Assembly (NCBI RefSeq): GCF_900111445.1 | Contig: NZ_FOHE01000001.1 | Span: 1 to 64,000, forward strand | DNA: 64,000 nt | Direction: 5' to 3' | Origin: Oceanobacillus limi | GTDB taxonomy: Bacteria; Bacillota; Bacilli; Bacillales; Amphibacillaceae | Shown here: positions 53,362 through 62,511 of the stretch, one piece after another | Position numbering within the stretch: the first letter of the stretch is position 1 | How the letters are laid out: each line of letters starts with the position of its first letter | Translations under genes and position numbers: made by a program | The notes under the pieces: model-generated | Databases searched by the model: none | Told to the model about the DNA's origin: nothing | What the model saw: only the letters and a program-made list of their open reading frames with translations

Positions 53362-53883
53362 ATGAGTTTTTTAGATAGTAGCAAGATGTGGATAGATACA
53401 ATATGGTCAATTTTAACAGCAGAACCTTTATTAACAATTTTTTTGGTAGTGTTCTTTGGAGGCTCGGTTTTACTTGCATTAATTGTAAATATGATTAAGC
53501 AGTATCGACTTAAAAAATCTGGAATTTTGGAAGTTGACAAAATGACCGGAAAAAATTTTGAAGAATATCTCCAGGTGTTGTTCAAATCAAGAGGATATCA
53601 TGTGAAGTTAACGCCTACAACAGGGGATTATGGTGCTGATCTAATTCTTACTTCTAAAGGTGAAAAAATAGTAGTACAAGCAAAGAGGTATAAAAATAAC
53701 GTTGGAATTAAGGCAGTTCAAGAAGTGGTTTCTGCTAGAAGTCACTTTAGTGCAGATAAGTGTTGGGTTATTACCAATAGTTATTTTACAAATCCAGCAA
53801 AAGAGTTAGCTGGTTCGAATTCAGTTGAGTTAATTAACAGGGATCAATTATTGAGTTGGATGTTAAAGATGAATAAACAATAA
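53362..53883 (+). CDS. Membrane-anchored Mrr-like restriction endonuclease
   Basis: 173 residues. A membrane helix (LLTIFLVVFFGGSVLLALIV, about 23-42) is followed by Mrr_cat: MTGKNFEEYLQVLFKSRGY, GDYGADLIL (Asp93) and VVQAKRYKN (Gln106/Lys108). GGGGGAG precedes the ATG at 53362. Together with its divergent neighbour it forms a back-to-back pair of membrane-tethered nucleases. Confidence 0.82.
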   Translation: MSFLDSSKMWIDTIWSILTAEPLLTIFLVVFFGGSVLLALIVNMIKQYRLKKSGILEVDKMTGKNFEEYLQVLFKSRGYHVKLTPTTGDYGADLILTSKGEKIVVQAKRYKNNVGIKAVQEVVSARSHFSADKCWVITNSYFTNPAKELAGSNSVELINRDQLLSWMLKMNKQ

Positions 53884-53915
53884 TGTAAGAAATATCCTAT
53901 CAGAGGAGGAATTAC

Positions 53916-54245
53916 ATGCCAGTATACAAAAAACTCGTCCGAGACTTAATCCCACAAATCATAGAAAAATCAGGGAAACAATTCAAAACAAAAACCTTAA
54001 ACGAACACGAATACGAAACTGCGCTAAAAGAAAAACTGCAGGAAGAGGTAACGGAATACGTGGATGCAGAAACAGACCACGATCGTTTAGAAGAACTAGC
54101 TGATATATTGGAGTTGATCCATGCACTTGCTTATTCACATGGTGCTTCCTTTGAACAGATTGAAAGCATTCGTAAGGACAAAGTAGAAAAACGTGGTGCT
54201 TATCATGATAGAATATATCTAATTGAGGTGCAAGACGACGAGTGA
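53916..54245 (+). CDS. MazG-like nucleotide pyrophosphohydrolase
   Basis: 109 residues, all-alpha NTP-PPase/MazG fold. YKKLVRDLIPQIIEKSGK is the typical start (VRDxIP), and the metal site is KEKLQEEVTEYVDAE with RLEELADILELIHAL (EExxE...ExxD). Relatives hydrolyse (d)NTPs, (p)ppGpp-type or damaged nucleotides. GAGGAGG precedes the ATG. It sits 19 nt upstream of an HNH nuclease gene, which may be co-transcribed. Confidence 0.85.
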   Translation: MPVYKKLVRDLIPQIIEKSGKQFKTKTLNEHEYETALKEKLQEEVTEYVDAETDHDRLEELADILELIHALAYSHGASFEQIESIRKDKVEKRGAYHDRIYLIEVQDDE

Positions 54246-54264
54246 ACATTAAGGGGAATGTCTG

Positions 54265-55251
54265 ATGAGTCATAAACTTAAAGTAGGTGAATTGAACGAA
54301 GCTTACTTAACTGAAGAAGAAATTTGGAGGATTTTCACGGTTGTCTTATCCAGTAAATCGGTTAAGTCATCTACGTATAAATTTGCTCTAATTAAAGCAT
54401 TGATTGAAAACTTGTATCAAGTAAATGACAGGTTTGAATTAACCTATGATCAATTGGCTTATTCTTTTACGAAAGTGTACTGGAATCTGATCGTAAAACA
54501 TAATTTGGTCAAACAGAATAGAGGTAAAAATGCTAGAGTAGTAACGGTGATTAAGGATGCTCAACAAAAGCACCAAATCCCCTCTGACTTCAGTTTTGAT
54601 AAGTTGAATGGCCAGCTGCAAATCAAATTAGTATCTGAAATTAAAACGACGATGAAACAAAATGTATTTGGTGCATTATATGGGGATACAGGAGGGAAGT
54701 TTTACGCTTTCGAACACAAGTCAGAGTACTTTAAGTTAAACCCTGCCGTACATAATTTCATGTTGAAATATCAGCGATTAGTAGTTAACCTAACCAATTA
54801 TCACATGGCAGTAATGATTGAATCGCTGAATGAGGTTCCAAGTATTAATTACCTACTGGGTAAAGTCGAAAGTATTGCCAAGCGTTCATCACTCCGTCCA
54901 TTTGAGAAGATCTTGTTAAATCACTTTGAACATACCTGTTTCTACTGCGGAAAACCTTTGTCATCTGCTAAGGGAAAAACACATGTAGACCATTTTATTC
55001 CGTGGTCATTTGTTCAGTCTGATCAGCTTTGGAATCTCGTGTTGTCCTGTCAGGTGTGTAATAACTCTAAAAGTGATAAGTTACCGAAAAAATATTATTT
55101 AGAGAATATTATTAGTCGAAATCACGTGCTAGTATTAAATGAAAAGGATGAAAAAGTGTCTAGCTTGATGACGAATTATACGGATAAAAAGATTAGTTTG
55201 CTTTATGATTATTCGATTAAGAATGGATTTGATGTGGTATGGGGGCAGTGA
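54265..55251 (+). CDS. HNH endonuclease
   Basis: 328 residues. The C-terminal half carries a treble-clef HNH domain: CFYCGKPLS (zinc CxxC), THVDHFIPWSF (first His/Asp), DQLWNLVLSCQVCNNSKSDKLP (Asn, second CxxC and final basic stretch). The N-terminal 200 residues are helical and unassigned, probably DNA- or partner-binding. Such proteins are common as restriction enzymes in defence islands. A T-rich stretch after the stop (CCTCTTTTTT) may end the transcript. Confidence 0.85.
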   Translation: MSHKLKVGELNEAYLTEEEIWRIFTVVLSSKSVKSSTYKFALIKALIENLYQVNDRFELTYDQLAYSFTKVYWNLIVKHNLVKQNRGKNARVVTVIKDAQQKHQIPSDFSFDKLNGQLQIKLVSEIKTTMKQNVFGALYGDTGGKFYAFEHKSEYFKLNPAVHNFMLKYQRLVVNLTNYHMAVMIESLNEVPSINYLLGKVESIAKRSSLRPFEKILLNHFEHTCFYCGKPLSSAKGKTHVDHFIPWSFVQSDQLWNLVLSCQVCNNSKSDKLPKKYYLENIISRNHVLVLNEKDEKVSSLMTNYTDKKISLLYDYSIKNGFDVVWGQ

Positions 55252-55486
55252 CTAAAAGTCCCTCTTTTTTAAATTTGTTACTTCAATATTTTTGGGTAGA
55301 GAAGACTGACTACCTCAAGTTCTGCCAATGAAATTATTAATATATATAATATCCCACAATTTAAAAGATTATTTTGAGCTCTCCCCTTTAACGAACGTGC
55401 GTTTTGTATTATAATTAAGTATATTTAATTATGATTTGATAACTTTGATGACTCAATTCTACAAATTAGAATTGGAGGGGATTTTA

Positions 55487-56734
55487 TTGGATAGAGGTTT
55501 TACTTTCATAGATCTATTCGCAGGTTGTGGAGGATTTAGTGAAGGCTTTTATATGAAAGGTTTTAAAGCATTAGCACATATAGAGATAGATAAGCATGCA
55601 TGTGAAACATTGAAAGAACGGATGCGTTATTACAACTATAGTGAGGAAGAAGTCGAAAATGCAGTTCTCTGCGAGGACATGACAGATCCAAAAGTACTGA
55701 CTAAATTACTTAACGTGGTTGATGATAGAGAGGTAGATTTGGTAGTCGGAGGACCGCCTTGTCAATCGTTTTCTTCACTTGGACGAGCAAAAGATCCAAA
55801 CTCCATGCGAGAAGATCCAAGAAATTTCTTGTTTGAAAACTATATTGATATCCTAAATGCGACAATGCCAAAAATGTTTGTTTTTGAGAATGTAAAAGGA
55901 ATTTTAAATGCAACTATAAATGGTAGATTAGTAATTGATATGATTTTTGACCGAATGAGTGAAAATTATGATATCGTTACGGATTTTGACCGAATTTTGT
56001 TAAACTCTGCACATTATGGCGTGCCACAAACTAGAGAACGTGTCATTATTATAGGGGTTCGTAGGGACTTAAATATACAACCCAACCTAATCTATGATGC
56101 AATAGGAAAAACGCATTATCACCCAGAAGAAGAGGGAACTCCAAGTCAACAAAAGTATGTGACAGTTGCTGAGGCGATTTCTGATTTGCCGAAATTACTT
56201 CCTGGAGAAGGAAATGAAGAGAGCGAGTTCCAGCCAGAGAAATGGAATCGGTATTTAGTTGAAGTTAGAAAGAAGGATTTTACAAAGCTTTATAATCATC
56301 GTGCTAGAGGTCACAATGAAAAAGACATGGAACGGTATCGTTTGATGAGTTTAAATAACTGGACCTTAGGTGAACTCTATGAACAGGTTCCTGAGCTCGT
56401 TCATGAAAAGAAGAGGCTATTTAATAATAGTTATGTTGTACAGCGTTGGGATTACCCAGGAAAAACAATCATTGCTCATCTTTATAAAGATGGAAACCAA
56501 TTCATCCATCCAGATCATACGCAAGCACGTACCTTTACTGTTCGAGAAGCAGCACGGATTCAATCGTTTCCAGATGATTTTTGGTTTATGGGATCCAGAA
56601 CACAACAATATAAGCAAGTTGGAAATGCTGTTCCTCCGTTAATGGCAAGACAAATTGCAAGCACGTTAAAAGAGTATTTAATAGATATTGAAAAAAGCAA
56701 GGAGAAGGGCAAACATGTTATTTCAGCACATTGA
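55487..56734 (+). CDS. DNA cytosine-5 methyltransferase M1 (BsuMI/LlaJI-type)
   Basis: About 415 residues. m5C motifs in order are FIDLFAGCGGFSEGF (I), GGPPCQSFSSLG (IV, catalytic Cys), FENVKG (VI), QTRERVIIIG (VIII), REAARIQSFPDDF (IX) and QVGNAVPP (X). I start at TTG 55487 because GGAGGGG lies ideally before it. Upstream ATGs have no ribosome-binding site. It overlaps the second methyltransferase. Two methylases usually mean a non-palindromic site, one enzyme per strand. Confidence 0.92.
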   Translation: MDRGFTFIDLFAGCGGFSEGFYMKGFKALAHIEIDKHACETLKERMRYYNYSEEEVENAVLCEDMTDPKVLTKLLNVVDDREVDLVVGGPPCQSFSSLGRAKDPNSMREDPRNFLFENYIDILNATMPKMFVFENVKGILNATINGRLVIDMIFDRMSENYDIVTDFDRILLNSAHYGVPQTRERVIIIGVRRDLNIQPNLIYDAIGKTHYHPEEEGTPSQQKYVTVAEAISDLPKLLPGEGNEESEFQPEKWNRYLVEVRKKDFTKLYNHRARGHNEKDMERYRLMSLNNWTLGELYEQVPELVHEKKRLFNNSYVVQRWDYPGKTIIAHLYKDGNQFIHPDHTQARTFTVREAARIQSFPDDFWFMGSRTQQYKQVGNAVPPLMARQIASTLKEYLIDIEKSKEKGKHVISAH

Positions 56735-58268
56735 TCAACTTGAAAATAAGTCAATGAAGAAGAGCCTCCTTGAGAAAGTGAATCTGATGATTCGTACCAT
56801 GGAAGAGTACTGTTCTTTTGCTAACTTAGATTTGGCAAATCATCTATATGATCAAACAACTGCCGTTCAAGAAATCATTGATATTGGTTTGATATCCTCA
56901 GAAAGTGATTTACCAAAATTAAAAAAAATATTAGGAGCAGATTTTGAACGTTTTCTCCAGATTGTTGATTTTTATCAACAGCATAGAGAAGAGACAGACT
57001 TTATTTTAGAAAATTTTTACAATCATTACCGACAACAACTACAAAAACAGGTAGAACTAGACAACGAGTCTCCTCGTATTGCAGATTTCTTTGCTGGAGC
57101 AGGAGGCTTAAGCCTTGGATTTGTTCAAGAGGGATTTCAAATTCAGCTGGCTAATGAAATTGAGGAAGTTGCGGTTGAAACGTATAAATTTAATCATCCT
57201 GAAGTGCAGGAAGAACGTATTCTTCAAAAGGATATTAAAGAGATTCTAGATCAGATAGATGATTATGTGGATCGTGAGGTAGATGTAATCATTGGTGGGC
57301 CACCATGTCAATCGTTTAGTAATGCGAATCGTCAACGGATTATCGATGATCCACGAAATATACTCTATAAATACTTTGTCCAAGCTGTTGAAATTATCAA
57401 ACCTAGGTTTGTTGTGATGGAGAATGTTAAAGGTATGCGTAGCGTTGCGGATCAGGTTGTAGAGGACTTCCATCAAATTAGCGTTGATATAAATGGGGAG
57501 AAGGTAGATTATGAAGTAGATTACCATGTGTTCAATTCGCATGATTTCTCTGTTGCCCAAAATCGGGAGCGTTTAATTTATATTGGGGTACGTAGGGATG
57601 TGAAAGAAACCTTAAATCTTTCTGCATCGCAAATCATTGATGATATTCTAGTTGGAACAATGAACAATCCGCGTTATTTCCTAAGACACGCTTTGGAGCA
57701 TATTAAACCTCTAAAGGCTGCAGAAGTCAAAAATATGACGGAAGTAGACCATGAAGAGTATGGGAAGAAAGTGGATAAAAATGAATACTATCATCAATCT
57801 AATGAGTACCTTGAGTTAATCAATGAGGGTAGAAAGCAACCTATCGTTTATAATCATAAGGCAAGATTTAATAATGAAAATGACCGAGAAATTTATCGTC
57901 GACTCGAACAAGGGGAAGACTCCACAAGTGAACGTGTAAAAGATATAATGCCATATCAGCATCGTAGCCATATCTTTAAGGACAAATATTTCAAGTTAGT
58001 TGAAGATAAACCTTCTCGTACAATCACAGCACATATGAAAATGGATTGTCATTCCCATATTCACCCAAGGCAGGTTCGAAGTCTGACACCAAGGGAAGCA
58101 GCAAGAATCCAGTCATTTCCGGATGACTATGTATTTCTTGGACCATACTTGAAAACATATATGCAGATTGGAAATGCGGTACCACCACTAATGGCTCGTG
58201 GATTTGCGAGTGTGTTGAAAGGGTATTTAAACAAACTAACTGAAAAAGATCAATTAGTTAAAATTTAA
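56715..58268 (+). CDS. DNA cytosine-5 methyltransferase M2 (BsuMI/LlaJI-type)
   Basis: 517 residues, with the full m5C set: IADFFAGAGGLSLGF, GGPPCQSFSNA, MENVKGM, QNRERLIYIG, REAARIQSFPDDY, QIGNAVPP. It has an extra helical N-terminal domain of about 115 residues not present in M1. AAGGAGAAGG precedes the ATG at 56715, 20 nt inside the M1 gene. It protects host DNA against the restriction genes that follow after an attenuator-like hairpin. Confidence 0.92.
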   Translation: MLFQHIDQLENKSMKKSLLEKVNLMIRTMEEYCSFANLDLANHLYDQTTAVQEIIDIGLISSESDLPKLKKILGADFERFLQIVDFYQQHREETDFILENFYNHYRQQLQKQVELDNESPRIADFFAGAGGLSLGFVQEGFQIQLANEIEEVAVETYKFNHPEVQEERILQKDIKEILDQIDDYVDREVDVIIGGPPCQSFSNANRQRIIDDPRNILYKYFVQAVEIIKPRFVVMENVKGMRSVADQVVEDFHQISVDINGEKVDYEVDYHVFNSHDFSVAQNRERLIYIGVRRDVKETLNLSASQIIDDILVGTMNNPRYFLRHALEHIKPLKAAEVKNMTEVDHEEYGKKVDKNEYYHQSNEYLELINEGRKQPIVYNHKARFNNENDREIYRRLEQGEDSTSERVKDIMPYQHRSHIFKDKYFKLVEDKPSRTITAHMKMDCHSHIHPRQVRSLTPREAARIQSFPDDYVFLGPYLKTYMQIGNAVPPLMARGFASVLKGYLNKLTEKDQLVKI

Positions 58269-58281
58269 TTTATTGTACAGT

Positions 58282-58340
58282 AAGACTCTATTAGTGTTTG
58301 GGAGATTTTCCTCTCTTCATGTTAATAGGGTCTTTTCTAT
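58282..58340 (+). terminator. Terminator/attenuator between methylase and restriction genes
   Basis: AAGACTCTATTA and TAATAGGGTCTT (one wobble) form a 12-bp stem across a 29-nt loop, followed by TTCTATTTC. Partial termination here would keep methylase expression above restriction. Confidence 0.6.
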
Positions 58341-58395
58341 TTCAAGCATTTTCGATATAGTAAAAGTATTATATGTTTTTGGCAGGAGGAATTTT

Positions 58396-59070
58396 ATGCG
58401 AATTATTAGTTTTTCAACAAGATTAACTCCAACTTCGATCGGTCAATCAGGTACAAATGATAGCTATATTTATTTTCCAAAAGCAGAGTATATTACAGAT
58501 CTGTTTTTTGATATCCATTCTAATCATACAATGACATTTACAAGTAAAAAAGATGGTAGTTCACATCAATTTAATATGAAATTTACAAATGAAAATAGAT
58601 TGTATCAATTTGGTCCTTATGCTAGAAGTGAAGCATTGGAACCGGGAGATGAAGTGATTTTACAAAAAGTTGAATATGATGATGGGCAAAGTCAATATTA
58701 TTTTGATTATATTAAATATGATAATATCGTTGTTCTATATTATTTAGGAAATCAAAAGTATTTTACAACTTGGAATCAAGAGCGATTTAATCGCTTCGTT
58801 CCTTCTCTTCCTTTCGAAATTAATGTTTTGACTACAAGTGGTCAATCAACAGTAACAATCGAGGATAATGGATTGATACGTAAGAGAGCAGATTCTCCGA
58901 ATGCGTTTCAATCTTATCGTATTGATGGATTATTTAATTTGGTTGAACAGGATGAGTTCAAAAGCAAAAATAAGTTAATTCTAACCAAGTTAGATAACGG
59001 AAATGAATATACAATTAGTAGACCAATCAATTGGGAATTTAGTGTTATCGAAAAGGAAGGTGTTAACTGA
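58396..59070 (+). CDS. Predicted DNA-recognition component of the restriction complex (YdiR-like position)
   Basis: 224 residues, beta-rich. The segment SEALEPGDEVILQKVEYDDG resembles the core of B3-like DNA-binding domains (EcoRII-N, BfiI-C). No nuclease motif is seen. It occupies the place of ydiR in the Bacillus subtilis BsuMI locus (order M-M-R-S-A). AGGAGGA precedes the ATG at 58396. Its stop overlaps the next start, so it is coupled to the GTPase. Confidence 0.65.
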   Translation: MRIISFSTRLTPTSIGQSGTNDSYIYFPKAEYITDLFFDIHSNHTMTFTSKKDGSSHQFNMKFTNENRLYQFGPYARSEALEPGDEVILQKVEYDDGQSQYYFDYIKYDNIVVLYYLGNQKYFTTWNQERFNRFVPSLPFEINVLTTSGQSTVTIEDNGLIRKRADSPNAFQSYRIDGLFNLVEQDEFKSKNKLILTKLDNGNEYTISRPINWEFSVIEKEGVN

Positions 59071-60479
59071 TGAGCTATTGGGTTTTAACGATTCATTCAT
59101 TAAACAATCCGTTTACATATATCGAAGGACAAAATGTTTTTCAATTTGATATACGAATTAATACTGACGTACAACGTGATGGTGCCGTATTTCGAGGTGA
59201 TAATATTGAAGTGGGAGATGAAATTTTCGGATTTGTTTCTCCCCCAACAAATGAGATTCGGTATATTTTTGAGGTTATGGAAGTGAATAGTCCTTCCATC
59301 ACACTCCGTAAAAAATTAGAGTCCGTGCATGGTTTTGGTCTTGAAGAATTAAGAGGGTTGGATCAAGCTCTTTACACAAAAATGATTCATGCTGATCCGA
59401 ATGAGGTAGGAAAGCTAAATCAAATTGAAGAATCTAATTTTAGAATAATTGAGACGAGATTAGTTGAACCATTTTTCAATGAAGATGACTCGGGTATAGA
59501 CGATGAAGAACAAGAAGTCAGAGAACCCGACGTAAGTTATGAGCGTCCTAGTGAAGATCCAAAGACTGCAAACAAACCACATAACCGAATCGTATTTGGA
59601 TCACCTGGTACTGGTAAGAGTTATAAACTGGAAGAAGAGCGTAAAAAGTATTTCGCAAATAACTATGAACGGGTAACCTTTCATTCCAATTACTCTTACG
59701 GGCAATTTGTTGGAACGTATAAGCCTAGACCATCTGACGGAGCTAATCCAATTACATATGAATTAGTACCAGGTCCATTCCTACGGTTGTTAGCAAAGGC
59801 GTTGACGTATGAAAACCGCAATTATTTATTGATTGTGGAAGAAATAAATCGAGCAAATACAGCTGCAGTATTCGGGGATATCTTTCAGCTTTTGGATCGT
59901 GATGATACTGGAAAGAGTGAATATAACATCATGGTATCCGAGGATATAAAGGAGTACTTAGAGAACAAAGCAGGAATTAACCTATCGAATAATGAGCTAT
60001 ACTTACCAAATAACTTTTATATATGGTCAACAATGAATACTGCAGATCAAGGAGTACATCCGATCGATAGTGCATTCAAACGGAGATTTGATTTTGAATA
60101 CATAGGTATTAATGAAAACGAGAGTGAAGTAGAAAATATATCGATTACACTTCCAGGGATCGGTGATATCGACTGGAACGTTTTTCGTAAAGAATTGAAT
60201 GATTTCCTACTAGAACATGTACGCCATATGAAGGAAGATAAGTTAATTGGGCCATTTTTTATTAAAAAGTCCGTGTTAAGTGGTGATACAGAAACATTTA
60301 ACCAAACTTTTAAAAATAAATTGATGATGTACTTAGCAGAAGATGTCCTGAAGACTAATAAAAACATTTTATTTGGACCATCATCTTTTTCAAAAATAAT
60401 GGAGACATTTGATAGGGACGATGATAACAATGTCTTTTCAGAGAACTTTACAAGAGTGCTTCAAGCTCATGTAAATTAA
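59070..60479 (+). CDS. McrB-like AAA+ GTPase subunit (YdiS/LlaJI R1-like)
   Basis: 469 residues. The N-terminal 75 residues look like an EVE/PUA-type domain (GDEIFGFVSPPTNEIRYIFEV). The AAA+ core has Walker A GSPGTGKS (177-184), Walker B LLIVEEINRA (253-262) and the McrB signature MNTADQ (322-327), followed by DSAFKRRF. In McrBC-related systems this ring moves along DNA using GTP and activates the nuclease. The LlaJI-family nuclease gene follows 14 nt later. Confidence 0.88.
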   Translation: MSYWVLTIHSLNNPFTYIEGQNVFQFDIRINTDVQRDGAVFRGDNIEVGDEIFGFVSPPTNEIRYIFEVMEVNSPSITLRKKLESVHGFGLEELRGLDQALYTKMIHADPNEVGKLNQIEESNFRIIETRLVEPFFNEDDSGIDDEEQEVREPDVSYERPSEDPKTANKPHNRIVFGSPGTGKSYKLEEERKKYFANNYERVTFHSNYSYGQFVGTYKPRPSDGANPITYELVPGPFLRLLAKALTYENRNYLLIVEEINRANTAAVFGDIFQLLDRDDTGKSEYNIMVSEDIKEYLENKAGINLSNNELYLPNNFYIWSTMNTADQGVHPIDSAFKRRFDFEYIGINENESEVENISITLPGIGDIDWNVFRKELNDFLLEHVRHMKEDKLIGPFFIKKSVLSGDTETFNQTFKNKLMMYLAEDVLKTNKNILFGPSSFSKIMETFDRDDDNNVFSENFTRVLQAHVN

Positions 60480-60493
60480 AAGCAGGGATAACA

Positions 60494-61828
60494 ATGATAG
60501 CTTATTTAAAAGAGTGGCAAGCATATACTGAATCAGAGCTAATGACGATCCTTCGTTTAGATATCGAACAATTAGCTGAATTTAAGCGCCGGATGCGTGA
60601 AATGAAAATATTAGAACAAAATGAGGATTCGACTTATAGTTTTAAATTTGTTGGGTTATTAGAGTACAATAATCAGTTTGTGTTTTTCATTCCAAAATAT
60701 ATTACAGGCATACCTGATTTATATAACCAAAGGCAATTAATTGACCTTTTTCTCGCCTATTCGAAGCGTGAAAATTTACTGAGCTCTGAAAAGGAAACAC
60801 TAGGAAACATGGAAGAGGAATCTGAATTTGAGTTGTTTTCTGTTATCGATTTTTTGTTAACGGATTACCTAGAGAATGGACTCTATACTAACGAGAAAAC
60901 GGAAACGATTATAAATGGCGAAGGAGAAATCGGTTGGAATAAAACTATAGAGGAGCAAGATGCTTTTTTAATTCAAGAAACTCCTATCTATTTTGATTTG
61001 TTTACTAATGAGTCACTAAATGATGAGACATACATCATTAGGCAGATTCATCAATATGTTTTATCCCAATGCAGTTCTTACATGGAGCAACTGGTCAATA
61101 TTGGTTTATTTGATTACCCTAGTGTTGATTTTGATATCGAAATAGATGAGCTGGGATCGGTCGATTATTTATTATATGTTATTGAAAATGAGATGCAGCA
61201 GCAATTCTACGACCACAAACTAAAAGTGTTACGGGGACTTTTTTATTTCCTTTCTAAGGAGAATGGAATTGAAGCAGAAGACAGTGTTCAATTGTTTGGT
61301 ACTAGAACTTTTCATGTGGTTTGGGAGAAGGTTTGTTCATTTGTTTTAGGAAATCAATATGATCAATATAAGGAACGAATTCCTAAGCCACAGTGGACGG
61401 GTTTTGTTACGGAAGAAATGGCTGAAACGGATACTTTAATCCCCGATTTAATAGTGGATCAACCGAAAATTCAAAGCTTTTTTGTGATGGATGTCAAATA
61501 CTATAATACAAGCTTTAGTACATCAGGAAAAAGTGTGTTTCATAATCCAGGTATAGGAGACGTCTCGAAGCAATATTTATATGAAAAAGCGCTACGCTCT
61601 GTTTTAACCTTACAGGGCTACAATTGGTATAATATTTTCTTAATGCCCACGGAAGACGAAGAAGGAATTTTTGGGAAAGTCGAGTTGCCATTTATGTCGG
61701 AATTTCATCCTATCTATTTACAACGTCTAGATGCTGCGAAAGTTTTTGATTACTATATAAAGAGCGAAATTTATCCGGATGATTTTTATGAGGGAATACA
61801 AGTAGTATTGAGGGACAAAAATGGTTAA
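60494..61828 (+). CDS. LlaJI-family restriction endonuclease subunit (McrC-like)
   Basis: 444 residues. The C-terminal PD-(D/E)XK core reads LIPDLIVDQ (Asp318) ... FFVMDVKYY (Asp333, Lys335), with later KQYLYEKALRSVL. The overall layout is that of the RE_LlaJI family and YdjA of BsuMI. It cuts DNA together with the McrB-like GTPase. It is the last gene of the operon, with a strong terminator 38 nt after the stop. Confidence 0.88.
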   Translation: MIAYLKEWQAYTESELMTILRLDIEQLAEFKRRMREMKILEQNEDSTYSFKFVGLLEYNNQFVFFIPKYITGIPDLYNQRQLIDLFLAYSKRENLLSSEKETLGNMEEESEFELFSVIDFLLTDYLENGLYTNEKTETIINGEGEIGWNKTIEEQDAFLIQETPIYFDLFTNESLNDETYIIRQIHQYVLSQCSSYMEQLVNIGLFDYPSVDFDIEIDELGSVDYLLYVIENEMQQQFYDHKLKVLRGLFYFLSKENGIEAEDSVQLFGTRTFHVVWEKVCSFVLGNQYDQYKERIPKPQWTGFVTEEMAETDTLIPDLIVDQPKIQSFFVMDVKYYNTSFSTSGKSVFHNPGIGDVSKQYLYEKALRSVLTLQGYNWYNIFLMPTEDEEGIFGKVELPFMSEFHPIYLQRLDAAKVFDYYIKSEIYPDDFYEGIQVVLRDKNG

Positions 61829-61866
61829 GACGTTAGTATTTGAAATGAATTTGAGTAATTTGTGTC

Positions 61867-61910
61867 ATATTCTCGCTGCTCTTGACTAAAGCAGCGAGAA
61901 TATCTCTTTG
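61867..61910 (+). terminator. Terminator of the restriction-modification operon
   Basis: ATATTCTCGCTGCT, loop CTTGACTAA, AGCAGCGAGAATAT: perfect 14-bp arms followed by CTCTTTG. Confidence 0.8.
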
Positions 61911-61959
61911 ATTTCAAAGAAATTATTAAAGCATAAAACCCATTTAATATATCAATATA

Positions 61960-62511
61960 TTATAGGGTGTTGAATCTAAAAGAATTTAATCTAATTATAA
62001 TCTCCCCATTCCTCTCCATCTGCCTAACCAACCCATCCCGCCCAACATTCACAAAAACCTCAACCCTATTCCTAAACACTACAACCGACTGATACGGATT
62101 CTGAACATCTTCCTCAATCCCCAAAACATGCTGATAAAACACCCAACAACAATCCAAATCCTTCAACGGATGGGTTGGAAAGGCATAAATACCTTTACTC
62201 ACACTGATCGGAATAGGAACCTTCCGTTTAAATCCAGTGTGATGCGTAACAGCAGCTTTTCTACCTTCATACGTACTATAGTGGTCCAAGCAACCTCTTT
62301 TGATTATTTCAAAAGGGGTTTTCTTGATGTAGAGTTTTCGATCATGTTCTAGGGCAATGGTTTGGTAATCGATATGCTTTCCTGGGAGTAATGCTAAGGT
62401 GTGTTCATTGATGTGATAGTGTGGCAGGATATTTTTCAATGAGGGGCACTCCTTTTGGAGAGATACCTTGTCGAAAGGAAGGGGGGATGAATGGTGAGGG
62501 TACCTATTCAT
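61960..62511 (-). CDS. comK: ComK-family competence regulator (short form)
   Basis: 183 residues. LALLPGKHIDYQTIALEHDRK, TPFEIIKRGCLDHYSTYEGRKAAV (in part), GIYAFPTHPLKDLDCCWVFYQHV (in part) and VVFRNRVEVFVNVGRDGLVRQM align by eye with the ComK core. Compared with B. subtilis ComK it lacks most of the C-terminal tail and has a longer N-terminus, so it may be a ComK2-type paralogue. The ATG at 62511 overlaps the end of the XRE gene by 8 nt. AT-boxes fitting ComK binding lie upstream of the operon. Confidence 0.85.
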   Translation of the reverse strand: MNRYPHHSSPLPFDKVSLQKECPSLKNILPHYHINEHTLALLPGKHIDYQTIALEHDRKLYIKKTPFEIIKRGCLDHYSTYEGRKAAVTHHTGFKRKVPIPISVSKGIYAFPTHPLKDLDCCWVFYQHVLGIEEDVQNPYQSVVVFRNRVEVFVNVGRDGLVRQMERNGEIIIRLNSFRFNTL

